Of a stretch of 64,000 nt of DNA, positions 33,382 to 44,500 are shown one piece after another. The stretch is from NCBI RefSeq assembly GCF_905220365.1, contig NC_061131.1, positions 9,399,318 through 9,463,317 on the forward strand. Direction: 5' to 3'. The stretch is from Vanessa cardui (taxonomy: Eukaryota > Arthropoda > Insecta > Lepidoptera > Nymphalidae). The notes beneath the pieces were generated by a model. It made no database searches, was not told where the DNA came from, and saw only the letters and a list, made by a program, of their open reading frames with translations. The position numbers were made by a program, and so were the translations under genes. Numbering within the stretch: position 1 is the stretch's first letter; each line of letters opens with the position of its first letter.

Positions 33382-35502
33382 ATGAGACATAGCCGTATAT
33401 CAAAAATAATTTCAATGGCTGTACCATCGACTAGTTTTGCACAAGATCCAGCACCAAATAATATCATTGGACAATCTTTTTTGCCACATGCAAACGAAAT
33501 TCTTTCTTACAATCATGCCGATCTTCACAATCATTTACAAAGTTCCTCAGATTTTGATTTTGATTCTGATGATTCACTTTTCGATAAAGATTACTTTCCA
33601 TCAAGCTTGGAGCACTCAAATTGTTCAGATGAAAACGATTCTTCTTCTGCGGATATTATACCCAACTCACAACCGCGAAACATTATTATTCCTGAATCAC
33701 CCGAAATCTCGACCGATGAAGAGGCACAGCAAAATCTTACTAAAAAAGGAAAAAGTAGAAAGCGAAAGAAGTACGATTTATCACGGGCACAGAGAAAAGA
33801 GTTAACAAAAATTAAAAAGATGGAATCTAAGTATATGGTTAAGCCAGGATGTAATGTCAAAGTGTGTAAAAAAAAATGTCAAACTTATTTTACCGAAGAG
33901 GCACGCAAAAAACAAAACATTTTTTTCAGAAACTTATCCTGGAAAGAGCAACAATATTTTATAATAAATAACACGTCTAAAGAAGAACCTAAAAGAAAAA
34001 CCGTAAAAGATAATCGAAAACTACCAAGAAATAAAAGCGTATCCTACTTTTTATCAAATGACTCCGGAACTAAAGTTAATGTATGTAAGACATTTTTCCT
34101 AGAGACACTGGGATTTAATAGAAAAAATGATAGATCAGTAAGGAGTGCTTTGGAATTAACAGCAAATGAAATCCCAATCGATAGGCGAGGTACCAATCCA
34201 AATCCAAAAAAAATAGACGATACCAATATAATAGAACATATAAATTCATTTAATCCATCCATATCCCACTACAGACGAGAGCATGCGCCGAATAAAAAAT
34301 ATCTTCCATCGGACCTTTCAGTGACCAAAATGTTTGAACATTTTTGCGACCAACAAAATATGCATGCGAAGGAACAGATTTCATATGATTATTATAGAAA
34401 AATTGTCAAAAAACTAAATATATCTTTTACAAAATTAGGGCACGAAGAATGTGAGCTATGTGAAAAATATTTCATTCACAATAAAGAATACAAACAGCTC
34501 AGACATAGAAGCTGTACAGAATGTCGTGATTATGAAAAACATCAAGAAAAGTATATATTAGCTAGACAGGAATACAAGAAGGATACTGAAAAACAAAACA
34601 ATACAACCAACAATTCAGATATTGCCTATTTCGCAGCTGATTTGGAAAAAGTCATTATGCTACCTCGCATGGATGAATTTAAAACTGTAATGTTTTGTCC
34701 TAGAGTAATAGTATTCAATGAAAGCTTTGTGCCAATAGGTGACAAAAAAAATAACTCTTCCGTTCAAACCTATGCTGCTATTTGGCATGAAGCTATTTCT
34801 GGCCGTAAAATGGATGATATAATAAGTTGCTTCAGAGCCTTCTTACTATCCAACAGAGATTTAAAACACGTGGTCATTTGGCTAGATAACTGTGCAAGTC
34901 AAAACAAAAACTGGACTTTGTATTCTTTTCTTCTTTATCTTGTAAATTCAGTTGAAGTCAGTTTTGATTGTATAGAATTAAAATATTTAGAGGTAGGACA
35001 CACATATATGGCTGCAGATGAATTCCATCATCAAGTGGAACAATCTATGAAAAGGAAAAAACGTATTTACGATTTTGAAGATTTTTATCAGTGTGTATTA
35101 AACACTAAAAGAAATAGTACTGTAAAAATAATGAATTTAGATGATTTTTATCACTTTGAAGACTGTTCTTCATCGTACAAATTACAAAATAGCTGTTCTC
35201 CTCGCGTATATTTAAGTGATATATGCCAAACAATATTTCGTAGAGGTAGTCGCTATATTCAATATAAAACTTCGTTCAATGACGTTAAAGAGTATACACT
35301 GGATTTCCTGAGAGTAAAAAATATCAAATCTGGAATACCACCTCCAAAACCAAAAAAAGAATACAGAGGTATTACTCAAGAGCGCAAGGCGTCGATCATA
35401 CAAAAGCTTACACCCTTAATGCCAGATAATAGAAGAGTATTTTGGTATAATCTACCCACCCATAAAAATAGTGTTGATCTCACTCATAGTTATGAAGACT
35501 GA
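33382..35502 (+). CDS. DDE-type transposase of the 4.16-kb element, 706 codons, intact
   Basis: Uninterrupted 706-codon frame, presumably the nuclear enzyme that cuts and rejoins the element's ends. Visible in order: an acidic, Ser/Asp-rich N-terminal tract (about 54-97); a basic nuclear-localisation-like cluster (K121-K130); a cysteine group (C157, C162, C166); a CKTFFLETLGF block at 235-245; a zinc-binding C-x2-C-x17-C-x2-C (C357, C360, C378, C381); then a likely RNase H-fold core with AADLEK (D420), WLDNCASQNKN (D502) and GHTYMAADEFHHQVEQ (D546, E553, with H540, H549 and H550). I associate the DNCxSQNKN / GHTxMxAD...H blocks with widespread poorly characterised eukaryotic proteins, perhaps those labelled DUF7869. 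That is recall, not a search. ATG 33382 opens the single-exon frame. A splice acceptor ending at 33372 could add four residues from an upstream exon. AATAAA follows the stop at 35514. The absence of stops and frameshifts contrasts with every other coding relic here. Which acidic residue is third in the triad is uncertain. Confidence 0.85.
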   Translation: MRHSRISKIISMAVPSTSFAQDPAPNNIIGQSFLPHANEILSYNHADLHNHLQSSSDFDFDSDDSLFDKDYFPSSLEHSNCSDENDSSSADIIPNSQPRNIIIPESPEISTDEEAQQNLTKKGKSRKRKKYDLSRAQRKELTKIKKMESKYMVKPGCNVKVCKKKCQTYFTEEARKKQNIFFRNLSWKEQQYFIINNTSKEEPKRKTVKDNRKLPRNKSVSYFLSNDSGTKVNVCKTFFLETLGFNRKNDRSVRSALELTANEIPIDRRGTNPNPKKIDDTNIIEHINSFNPSISHYRREHAPNKKYLPSDLSVTKMFEHFCDQQNMHAKEQISYDYYRKIVKKLNISFTKLGHEECELCEKYFIHNKEYKQLRHRSCTECRDYEKHQEKYILARQEYKKDTEKQNNTTNNSDIAYFAADLEKVIMLPRMDEFKTVMFCPRVIVFNESFVPIGDKKNNSSVQTYAAIWHEAISGRKMDDIISCFRAFLLSNRDLKHVVIWLDNCASQNKNWTLYSFLLYLVNSVEVSFDCIELKYLEVGHTYMAADEFHHQVEQSMKRKKRIYDFEDFYQCVLNTKRNSTVKIMNLDDFYHFEDCSSSYKLQNSCSPRVYLSDICQTIFRRGSRYIQYKTSFNDVKEYTLDFLRVKNIKSGIPPPKPKKEYRGITQERKASIIQKLTPLMPDNRRVFWYNLPTHKNSVDLTHSYED

Positions 35503-36363
35503 ATGAATATTGAAATAAAGCAATTTTTGTTACGATTTTAAAGTTAGGTTAGGTTAAATTATTTTCAAGGTTTCAATGTTAACCATTTCTTTTATATTAT
35601 TTATTTTTCTTGTTGATTCAAAAGTTAAGTAATTGCTGATAATGTTATTGTTTTATAAAATTTTTATATATACCAAAGTACATTACCATGTATCTACGTA
35701 AATATTGATTTAAATTTATAAGATTTTTTTTGTATTTTTTGAAATATGACTAGTAGTCTTAAATTGCATCCAATATTAAGAAATTTAATTTAAGTTGTAC
35801 CTAAGCGATTTTATATATGTATATCTATTTTTTTTTAAACATGATAATATTTTGTTCCTAAGAATTTGTGATTTCTTTTTCTAAAAGTTTTAAATAATAT
35901 CTGATTATGAAAACAATTTGGTATACATATGATGTTTTATTGAATAGCATATCCCTACAGGTTGTGGTTTTAATTATCAAAAAATAAAGTTAAAGAGTAG
36001 CAATGCTTTTTCCTAGTTGTCTGCGAATTACCTAGACACTTACGCACTTGTACATACCTACGAATAAAAGACGTTTTATAAAATACTAAATTGAAAAAAC
36101 GCTTATACGGAATTGCGACTTTTCAATGTAGTATTATTTATTTATAGATATTTTTTTCACTAAGATGAAATAAAAAATGTTATTTATTTACTTTTTATAC
36201 GTAATAAATATATATATATTTAGTACTATATTTTGGATCAACCTAAAAGACATAGTAATACACCAAGAAAACACTTTTATTTTCTATTTACTTCCCGCAG
36301 CATGTTTTTTTATTTCAAAAGTATAAATCATTTATTATCTTTAATTTTTACTTTTTGTAGAAA

Positions 36364-36387
36364 CGTCTTTTTTACATACGACGGCAG
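36364..36387 (-). repeat. Right terminal inverted repeat
   Basis: Reverse complement starts CTGCCGTC and ends AAAAAAGACG, pairing with the left end at 32228. AATA follows at 36388-36391 and completes the target duplication. Confidence 0.92.
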
Positions 36388-36654
36388 AATAGCATGTTCA
36401 AATATTTCGTAGCGGATTGCTGTAAACCGCATTAATTATTTCTGTACTATATCAGAAATAATTGTTTTAAATTGTTACTTAATGCAAGTAATTCAATAAC
36501 ACAATCAAATTCAATGAATTTAAATAAATAGTAAAATTCATTTAAAATTTTTCAGATTAAGCTAGCTAGCTATGAACAATCTACATAATTATATACATTA
36601 AGCTTCAAAAAACGTAGCGTTCCAGTCTAATTATATATAAAATCGATGTATGAA

Positions 36655-36880
36655 TAATGAATATTGGCCCACATCACATACATTATACTCTGTACCAATG
36701 TAAGCGAAAGCACTTGTGTCATTGAAAATCAGAAGTAACATCGATACCAGACACAAGACAATATAGAAAACTAATGAACTTTTTCTTCTTCGACTAGGCT
36801 CTGTTTCGAACCCGTCACCTCGGAATGGCGGACCCATAAAAACCGGTGTATACACTACTCGAGCACGAATATCGTCGAAT
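36655..36880 (-). mobile_element. SINE-B copy 3
   Basis: Minus strand: CACATCACATACATTATACT, TTGAAAATCAGAAGTAACAT, ACAATATAGAAAACTAATGA, TTTCGAACCCGTCACCTCGG (box B side) and TACACTACTCGAGCACGAA (box A side). It lies about 270 bp outside the right end of the 4.16-kb transposon. Confidence 0.75.
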
Positions 36881-38344
36881 ATCGATCAGTTACATAAAAT
36901 ATTTCAACAATATTAGATAGAGGTCTGTATAAACAAAAAAATAATTTAACAAAAAATGTTTGCTTTACGAATCAATAAATTTAAATCTTAAGTTAAAAAA
37001 TGAGAATGGATGGAGTAATATACGATTACACAGATTTTTATTAAACAAATTATTCGCTACAAAAAAACAATTTCTAGTAAAAAATAATTATATTCAACTC
37101 CCCTTTGAACCTTAGTTCAAATCCTTCGTCTTCGTGACAAATAGTTCTTTTTCCAAACAGACAAGGCTGCGATAACGGCTTACACGAATTGCAGACAAGA
37201 GACAAGACAGTCGCGTGTTATTTGTCGCGTACATTGTAGTCGAATCAATGAAAAAAATGTATATAGAATAATGAAACTTATGTAAATTCAGTCAACTAAA
37301 GCTTTAATCAAATTAATTCATCGGAGCGTAAAGCCGATTAATTTTATTACAATATTAGTAGCATTCCTTATATACTAATCTTGTAATCATGATAGGTTAC
37401 TGCCATTTTTGTAAAGATAATAAGTACAGAGTAATGAATAATGTTAAGTTAATTGCATAATTTTATTTCTGAAATATTTTTGTAAGTCATAGTGAGTTTT
37501 GTAAGTGTGTGAGTGTACGTGTACGCCCGACGTGTGATCGAACCGAAATGGATAAGAAAAAATATAAATGAACCAAGTGTCACCAAAGAGAGATTCGAAA
37601 AAGGTCGTTATTCTGATAAATTACGCGTCTCACTTTATTTGATTCCAACGTTTTGCATTCAATCTCGCTTGTAACAAATGTTCAAAATAAATTTAAATCT
37701 TTTATGGATATCCGATTTACAAAGATTTTTTTCATTTCAAAAAATATTTTCCTTAAATATTCCCTTTGCGTTTTTTACATAATAAATTTAGCGACGGCTC
37801 GGTGTTTTAACATATTGTTTGTGAATGTGACTCATAACTATTGATCGATAATACATTACTGTCTATATATATATATAGTCTTCACTTATATTTTTTAACT
37901 TACTTGAAATGAATGCTTTAGCTTACTAACCTTCTAATATTTTTATAGTATTTATCATCATAGAATTTTGCGGGTTTCGTAATCAGTGAGGACTGAGGCA
38001 AATAATTCGGCCCAGAAGGATTAATGTTAATCATTCGGTAATTTGTAAATTTAAAACTTATTTCGAAAAAAATATTGCCTTAATACACAGGCATACAATG
38101 CCTTTACTTTCTAGAATAGAAAAGTAGATGTAATTATTCTTAATTATGGTAGAGGTAACGATTAGGTTGGGAGATCTGCTAATCTCTAAGAATGAATCCT
38201 TCGTTTAATTACGATAGAACTTGACTTAAAGGTAAGTTCGTTTAATCTCTAATTATACCTTACGCTCCGTCCCCGAGATTTGCATATATTACACTTGTTT
38301 AGATATATTATTAGCAAGCATATTATTCAATACAAGATTTTATA
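36881..38344. other. No gene seen
   Basis: AT-rich. 37080-37230 is a little more mixed (GACAAGGCTGCGATAACGGC) but has no frame or repeat I can support. 38601-39969 is likewise empty. Confidence 0.5.
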
Positions 38345-38600
38345 GATGACAAAAAAGCGTGGAGTTAATATCTGTTGACTTCCATGCAGGATACATTAAT
38401 TTAAATAATTGTATTTAACTAACATGACTTTGTATTTTTAAATGTTAAAAAAGAGTAACTACTGAGTTTCTTGCCGGTTCTTCTCGGTAGAATCTACTTT
38501 TCAAACCGGTGGTAGCTTCACTTGTTTGTAAAATGACGATTCAAAAGTGCTTGTAAAAGCCTACTTGAATAAAGTTTATTTTGATTTGATTTCATTTAAT
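38345..38600 (+). mobile_element. LINE 3' end, about 255 bp, well preserved
   Basis: Runs from AAAAAAGCGTGGAGTTAAT through GAGTTTCTTGCCGGTTCTTC and an AACCGGTGGTAGC block to TGACGATTCAAAAGTGCTTG and a TTTATTTTGATTTGATTTCA tail. The copy at 57972-58230 matches over its whole length with scattered substitutions. It is 5'-truncated with no coding sequence. LINE assignment rests on the RT-bearing copy at 27925-28425, which shares the 3' end. Confidence 0.75.
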
Positions 38601-40068
38601 TTGAACTATCTGATTCTAACCTGGAATTTTGCCTCAGCAATTAGGTTTCAATTACAAACCAATTGACTGTTCTATCTTGAGAATGCTATTAAATATTCAA
38701 GATTTTTATTATTTAACAATACTAAAATAAATGAATGAGTTTGTAACATAATTGGCTTTGATTTTGTATACTCCAAATTATTCGTGCGAGACTATTTAAG
38801 TAATATATATATTTTTATTCATAAAATAATGGTAAGTATCTCACGTAGATTATGGTATTTAATTCAAATTTCGAAACAATTCTTACAGAATAGCTAAACG
38901 CTAATGCATGAGCGTGTAGTCTCTACCATGAATATTAAATTTACGATAATCATTTACAAGTAATTAGGAGCGGCTCTCTGCTCCGGACTATTAAACGCAG
39001 ACTCCATCACATTAAACGTTTATTCCCTACCATGCCAGTGAGCTGTTTAATTAATTGTTAAAATGTTCATCAAATATATCACTAACGGCTATTACGTTGT
39101 GTATTAATGGGGGATTCGTTTCACTTGTAAACGGGTCAAGATCGTGTCAAGAGAACATTAAAGGTGTCTGAGTGTAGTGTAATTGATAAATATTAGGCCT
39201 CAGTTAAACTTTACGAGACCGATTTGAATTTCAGTCTTCTTTTTCTTTCTTCGAGGGCTTATAAAGGACTGTAAGTGTATAAAGTAGAAATGGACGATTT
39301 AATGTAAATAAAAAAATGAAAAAATTGACATTCAAGTGTATACTTTATTTGAGTTTTAAAATCTAGAGTTAACAGATATCTTCTAGGCAAGCATGCCACA
39401 TTGTAGACAATGTCGATTTTTAACATCGGGCAAGACAAGACAAAAAAATCGGGTCATACAAGACAAGTCAAAATATGTAGATGCGAAACATTATTCATTT
39501 AATTAAATTATATTGATCCTGTGGAAAACGCACACGTTCAAGAAAATTTTGATATACTATTTATCTTTAATAACCTGTTACGTGAGCGAATAATTTCCAA
39601 GTCTAAATAAATGAGAACGTAAAGAACATTATGTAGCAGGGTTACTATTATTTCATTGTCATTATCGTAATCATTTGTTTGCTTAACGATACAATTTTGG
39701 GCTCTTTTATTTATTTTATTTAAATGCTTTATTGAACACCATGTATATAAACATATATATATGGGACAAAAGGCGGACTTAAGGCATTCTGCCTTGAGGC
39801 ATTCTCTGCCAGTCAACCTTTAGGCTAATCAGAAAAGCAAAAGAAGCACTTTTAATAAATTGCAAGTAAGAATTATTTTTTAGTCGATTTTCGACTTAAG
39901 ATGATTTAGATATCTTATTTTGCATAAAAATATTCAAAGGAAATAAATAAAAATTTTAACAAAAAGAAAAACCGACTTCAAACAAAACACTATTTTAAAA
40001 CAAATGAATGTAGTGCACATTTGTATTAAAAATAATTGCGTATTCAACATATTTTTAGAGTCCTCCTA

Positions 40069-40411
40069 AGTAAAATGAAATGAAAAATATTAGACTACTT
40101 AAAAGTCGATTTACGATTATATAACGTAGTTATAGTTATTGTAATATTTGGAGCCGGTGTCAGCCACGGTGCCCTTGCCCCAACAATTGAAAGAAAGAAG
40201 CGATACGAGCCCCTTGATTGATCCAGTATATTATTGTATAAAAGGTAATTTGTAAAAAACATATTTGTTAAAGTATTCTCGTATTGTTTGATAGATATAC
40301 TGTAGGGTTTTCTTGGCTGACACCGACTCCAAATATAGCAATAATTGTAACTACGTTATATAATCGTAAATCGACTTTTAAGTAGTCTAATATTTTTCAT
40401 TTCATTTTACT
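40069..40411. mobile_element. 343-bp MITE-like element with 98-bp inverted repeats
   Basis: 40069-40166 and 40314-40411 are ungapped inverted copies differing at about 5 of 98 bases. They start AGTAAAATGAAATG and end inward at GGTGTCAGCCA. The 147-bp core is GC-richer (CGGTGCCCTTGCCCC) and non-coding. I find no target duplication next to the arms, so this may be an inner part of a larger element. Long matched arms would give a strong hairpin transcript. Confidence 0.8.
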
Positions 40412-40430
40412 AATTTAATAATATTTAATT

Positions 40431-40501
40431 TCTTGGAGCTCTTTATATATATACTTTTACCATTAAGCCGTAATACCTAATATTGTTTTAATTGTATTCC
40501 G
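40431..40501 (+). repeat. 71-bp direct repeat, copy 1
   Basis: TCTTGGAGCTC to ATTGTATTCCG, identical to 41277-41347 except for one base (AAGCCG here, AATCCG there). Confidence 0.93.
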
Positions 40502-40519
40502 TTTAGGAGTTCCATCACT

Positions 40520-40765
40520 ACATAGTATAAAACAAAGTCGGTTTCTCTGTCCCCATATCTTTAAATCTACGCAACGGATTTTGATGCGGTTTTTTAATAG
40601 ATAGTGTAATTCCAGGGGAAGATTAGTATATATAATACATGAACAATATAGTAAAGAAACACTGATAATTTTAGAAGTTTGCAATGTGATCTCGTAAATA
40701 AACAAATTCTGTAGTATATTTAGTATCAGTATTGCACCCGGGCGAAGTCGGGGTGGGTAGCTAGT
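40520..40765 (+). mobile_element. CTAGT-ended repeat, type 2, short form (246 bp)
   Basis: Same ends as 24899-25679 (ACATAGTATAAAACAAAGTC to GGGTGGGTAGCTAGT) but without the middle 500 bp. Similarity to the long form is high on both sides of the missing part. Confidence 0.7.
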
Positions 40766-41276
40766 TGATTATAATATTCGACTATGATAGTTACATAAAC
40801 ATAACCACATTACGGAAGGTGACTCAAATATCCAAATAACCTATAAATATAAAAGTTTCGACCGAGTATCGCTAACCTGCTCCTCAGAATTGTTCCGTTC
40901 CCTTCCGTTCCGTTATTTTGTCATGGATCCTATGCTTGAAGTATATACTACCCTTGAAGTATATATTTTATAATAAAAAAAGAATCATCAAAATTGGTTG
41001 ACGCGATTTTCAGTTGTTCATCTATTCGTCGCGCATATACATAATGCAAATTTAAGACATGTCGTTTTCATACGGATACCATCATCAGAAAAAATAAAAT
41101 TAAAATGGGACCCCACGGGAAGCACTATCTTTCAAACAAAAAAAAAATATCAAAATCGGTCCACCCAGTAAAAAGTTATGAGGTAACAAACATAAAAAAA
41201 TAAAAAAAATAAAAATACAGACGAATTGATAACCTCCTCCTTTTTGAAGTCGGTTGAAAAAGCATATAATTCTTCG

Positions 41277-41347
41277 TCTTGGAGCTCTTTATATATATAC
41301 TTTTACCATTAATCCGTAATACCTAATATTGTTTTAATTGTATTCCG
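41277..41347 (+). repeat. 71-bp direct repeat, copy 2
   Basis: Matches 40431-40501 at 70 of 71 bases, 846 bp away. The 775 bp between the copies holds a CTAGT type 2 repeat and the right end of the AACCGACTTC family. Confidence 0.93.
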
Positions 41348-41395
41348 GTGTAAAAGATTAGTAAGCTAGTATGTTAATGTTACTTGAGCATAGAG

Positions 41396-41512
41396 TGCAC
41401 GAGCAATGGTTAGTATTCCTTAAAGTACCAACATCTATGGGCAGTGATGACCACTTACCATCGGGTGGCTCATTTGCCAGTATACTTAGGTTTATGCCAT
41501 AAAAAAGTTAGT
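41396..41512 (-). repeat. RTE-like fragment
   Basis: TGGGCAGTGATGACCACTTA, CATCGGGTGGCTCATTTGCC and a TATGCCATAAAAAAG end are the complement of the RTE-like block at 29336 onward. It is truncated and non-coding. Confidence 0.55.
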
Positions 41513-44500
41513 TTTATGAAAAAGTTCTTAACACACGGGACCCTTATGCTGGCTTTAGCTCAATTTCTTCAAATCAAAACTTAACTTTTGAAATAATCGC
41601 AGAGTATAATTATTATTATAATAATAATTAATAGGTTTAAAATGAGCAATAATGAGCAACAATAAATTGCAATACAGTTTTAAAGTATGTTTATATTTGT
41701 ATAAATTGCTGTTATATGAAACTACTAACTAGTACCTTCATTTGGATAAGTAATTGCTTTTACCATATTTAAATCATTAATTCCAATAACAAACTCTTCT
41801 TTGAACTTATGTTTCAAGTGTACTGATAAATCCAGGCAATATAAATATTTAATCAAGAATATCACTGGAAGTCAAACCTCATTTTAATTTAAAAATTAAT
41901 AACTTGGTTGGTAATAAATAACGCCAGGGCAGTGACAACCAGACGGTCGTACGAAATGTTCAATACCCGTCTTGCAACAGCTGTAAGAACTGCTGAAAAA
42001 GAGATATTGGTATTATATTGCTTTATTTTATTTCAATTCAGAGTGATCTTTATAAAATGTTCAATCTTTCAAAACTGTTTGTTAAAGTAATTGACATTTT
42101 CAATGTCACAATAAAAATAAAATATTGGCAATTTTTGTTTACAACTTTTGATATTAACAAAGTCGCTAAATATTACGAAACTTTGTAATTGTTAAATGCA
42201 GAAACTTTTTAAACCGACACGTGTTGTCAACAAAAAAGTTTTTCTTTGGTGGGGACGCAGCTAGCCCCGGATCGGAATGCTTACCGCAAATAAGTCTACA
42301 TACACGGTTCACGGAAACATGCGAAAGGCTTTTTAACCTTAGCTATCTTTTGTTTGGTATAAACTCGACAAAAAAAAAGGAATCTATTCAATTATTTTCA
42401 AATCATATTACATTGAGAATTAAAAACAGCAAATGCTCATACCCTTAAACGAACTATTTTCATAAATACCATAGCTGCGGACTACTTTATCCACTTTTCT
42501 TAAATTTGCAAGTAATTTATTTATCATGTAAACATAATTATAGCATATATTAATTATGTTCTCAGTTCAACTATAGGAGTCTAATGGTTACTATTATAAA
42601 TACGAATTACCAAAATATTTCACGACATATCTCAAATGATTGAAACCATAGATAAAACTCTTAAACTCATATAGATATAAAAATGTTACAAAAAAGTACC
42701 TCATATAGGCCTCATTCAAAGTCCCTAAAGATCACGGCTTGCTGTGTTTGCCGATTCGCGGTCTTCGCTGTAGCATTTGTCTAATTAAAATACCTTAAAT
42801 TTTCAACACATTATTATTATTAATATTTTACCTTATTTTAATACTTTCACGACACCCAAATTAATAAACATATTTTACTCCTCCTCGAATGATAGATGGT
42901 ATATTTATTTTGTTTACATTTACGTTTCTCAAGACTCGCGAGATTTCGTAGTCCTTACAGAATAATGACGTCATATGTTTAAGTAAATAGAAAACGAACT
43001 GTATCCAACCGGGATTCATGCTCTACCTCTTTCTATAAGCCCGATGCAAAATTCCGAAAATAAAAACGTACGATCTTCGTATTACTTGTCAGCTATTTTA
43101 GATCTTGTTATTGAAGAAAACACGTTCATTTTCGCTTGTTTTACGATTTGATATAGCATAAAAAATATTTACGTACAATGTGTTACTCGGGAGTTTTATT
43201 ACAATTTAAGCGTTGTAACAAATTGTAAAACGCGCCGACGTGAATTCTGCACACGTCTCTACTTTGTTTGGTACCTTCTTTTATCCTTTCGGAAGTACAC
43301 CTCTGACATGCTACCCTTCTAGTTAAAATTGGTACCTTAGAAAATTACGTTTCAACTGCGTAGTTTGTTTTATTGCCTTCTATGCAAATATGTTATGAAA
43401 ATTAAAAAACACAACAAACAAGTTAAATGAAATTGTCAGTTATTTAAAAATATAACCAATACAATCCAATTCCATACAAAAATAATAGGAATATATTATT
43501 TTTAACCAGTTGAACGTTACCAAGCCATTCTGTAAAAAAATCAGTTTAGATGAAATATTTGACTTTTTAGACTTAGAGGTTATTTGAGAATGCTCATATG
43601 TATGTTAATATAAAAGTTTATTCATGATATTTTCTTACCCACAAGGCACAAAATAAATTGTAATCTCCAAACTAAAACATAAACTCCTTTAAGTAGCTGG
43701 CCCGAAGTGATGAAATAAAAATATTCACAAGGTAAAATAAAGCAAAATTTGAATTGAAATTTGTATCTCCCAGAGACCTTAATTTAGGTTAAAATAGCGC
43801 TTTGAAGAAGATTTATACTGTTGTTCGAAATTAAATGCTTAAACAGTTACCTATTCAGAAGGGTTTAGCTAACAAAAGCCCTAACTGAATTTTGATTACA
43901 CGGCGGTTCAATTAAACCCAGCGCCCTCTTTAAGGATGAAAGAAAACCTCGTTATATCCTCGAGCCCGTAATAAACGTTTAATATTCCATCACAAAACTC
44001 ACTCAACCGTTGTAAGGCATCCAAGATGCAAAATCCTTTGGGAAAAGTATTAGAAAAATATAAGAGACTGATAAAGCTCATCGTTAGAAAATCCCGAGCA
44101 ACTCTCTTGGGTGTCCGACGTTGCGAGATATTTTCACGGTATTTTAGCAATTTTAACGAGCATGCCATACTTACTTCAATGCACGGCTTTAAGGATGCGT
44201 GTTCATATACTTTGTCATATTACCATGTGGATTTCATTTTTATTACTATTGTTGCCGGCTCGCTATGTTGATGGTAAATGCTCAACGTTGCAGTACGCGT
44301 CCAAAGCAATGTTGATAATGTAAACAACTAACAACTGTTCTTTCAAAATGTTTGTATTGCATAAGCTTATAATACTAAGGAAATATTGCAATAATTTCTC
44401 CAACTAAAATAATAACTGGACGAATAAAAAGATAGACGAATAAAAGATATATCAATGCTCATTATATTATAATTTTCAAGAAGATTTATGATATCAGATC

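Larger units (their letters stand above)
32228..36387 (+). mobile_element. Complete 4.16-kb DNA transposon with TIRs, AATA target duplication and intact transposase gene
   Basis: Both ends begin CTGCCGTC reading inward and form a 24-bp inverted repeat (32228-32251 and 36364-36387) with 21 of 24 bases matching. The bases immediately outside are AATA on each side (32224-32227 and 36388-36391), a 4-bp target duplication. One long gene occupies the middle, with about 0.9 kb of AT-rich non-coding DNA after it and about 1.15 kb before it. Motifs resembling the inner TIR end (AAGACGCA, AAGACATTTCT) recur below both ends, as transposase-binding sites often do. A 4-bp duplication fits Sola, Ginger and some Academ elements. 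It does not fit hAT (8 bp), Mutator (9 bp) or mariner (TA). The target is not TTAA, which argues against piggyBac. Superfamily is therefore open, with Sola-like only a guess. Ends, duplication and gene are all seen directly; mobility is inferred. Confidence 0.92.
39970..41255. mobile_element. Composite repeat region bounded by inverted AACCGACTTCAAA
   Basis: AACCGACTTCAAA at 39970-39982 is matched by its exact complement at 41243-41255. The right side contains TGGGACCCCACGGGAAGCAC, AAATCGGTCCACCCAGTAAA and ATAACCTCCTCCTTTTTGAA, a repeat I know from many lepidopteran genomes. Inside lie a MITE-like inverted repeat (40069-40411), one half of a 71-bp direct repeat and a CTAGT type 2 copy (40520-40765). 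Whether the two outer ends belong to one insertion is not certain. Confidence 0.5.

Noticed and set aside
33437..34262. Other open frames inside the transposase gene (33437-33805, 33591-33860, 34044-34262)
   Set aside because: Out-of-frame shadows of the 706-codon gene, without motifs of their own.
32228..36387. Element as a piggyBac transposon
   Set aside because: The duplication is AATA, not TTAA, the ends lack the CCC start, and the protein lacks the C-terminal cysteine domain expected of piggyBac.
32228..36387. Transposase gene as a domesticated host gene
   Set aside because: Terminal repeats and target duplication are still present, so it is simplest to read it as part of a mobile element.
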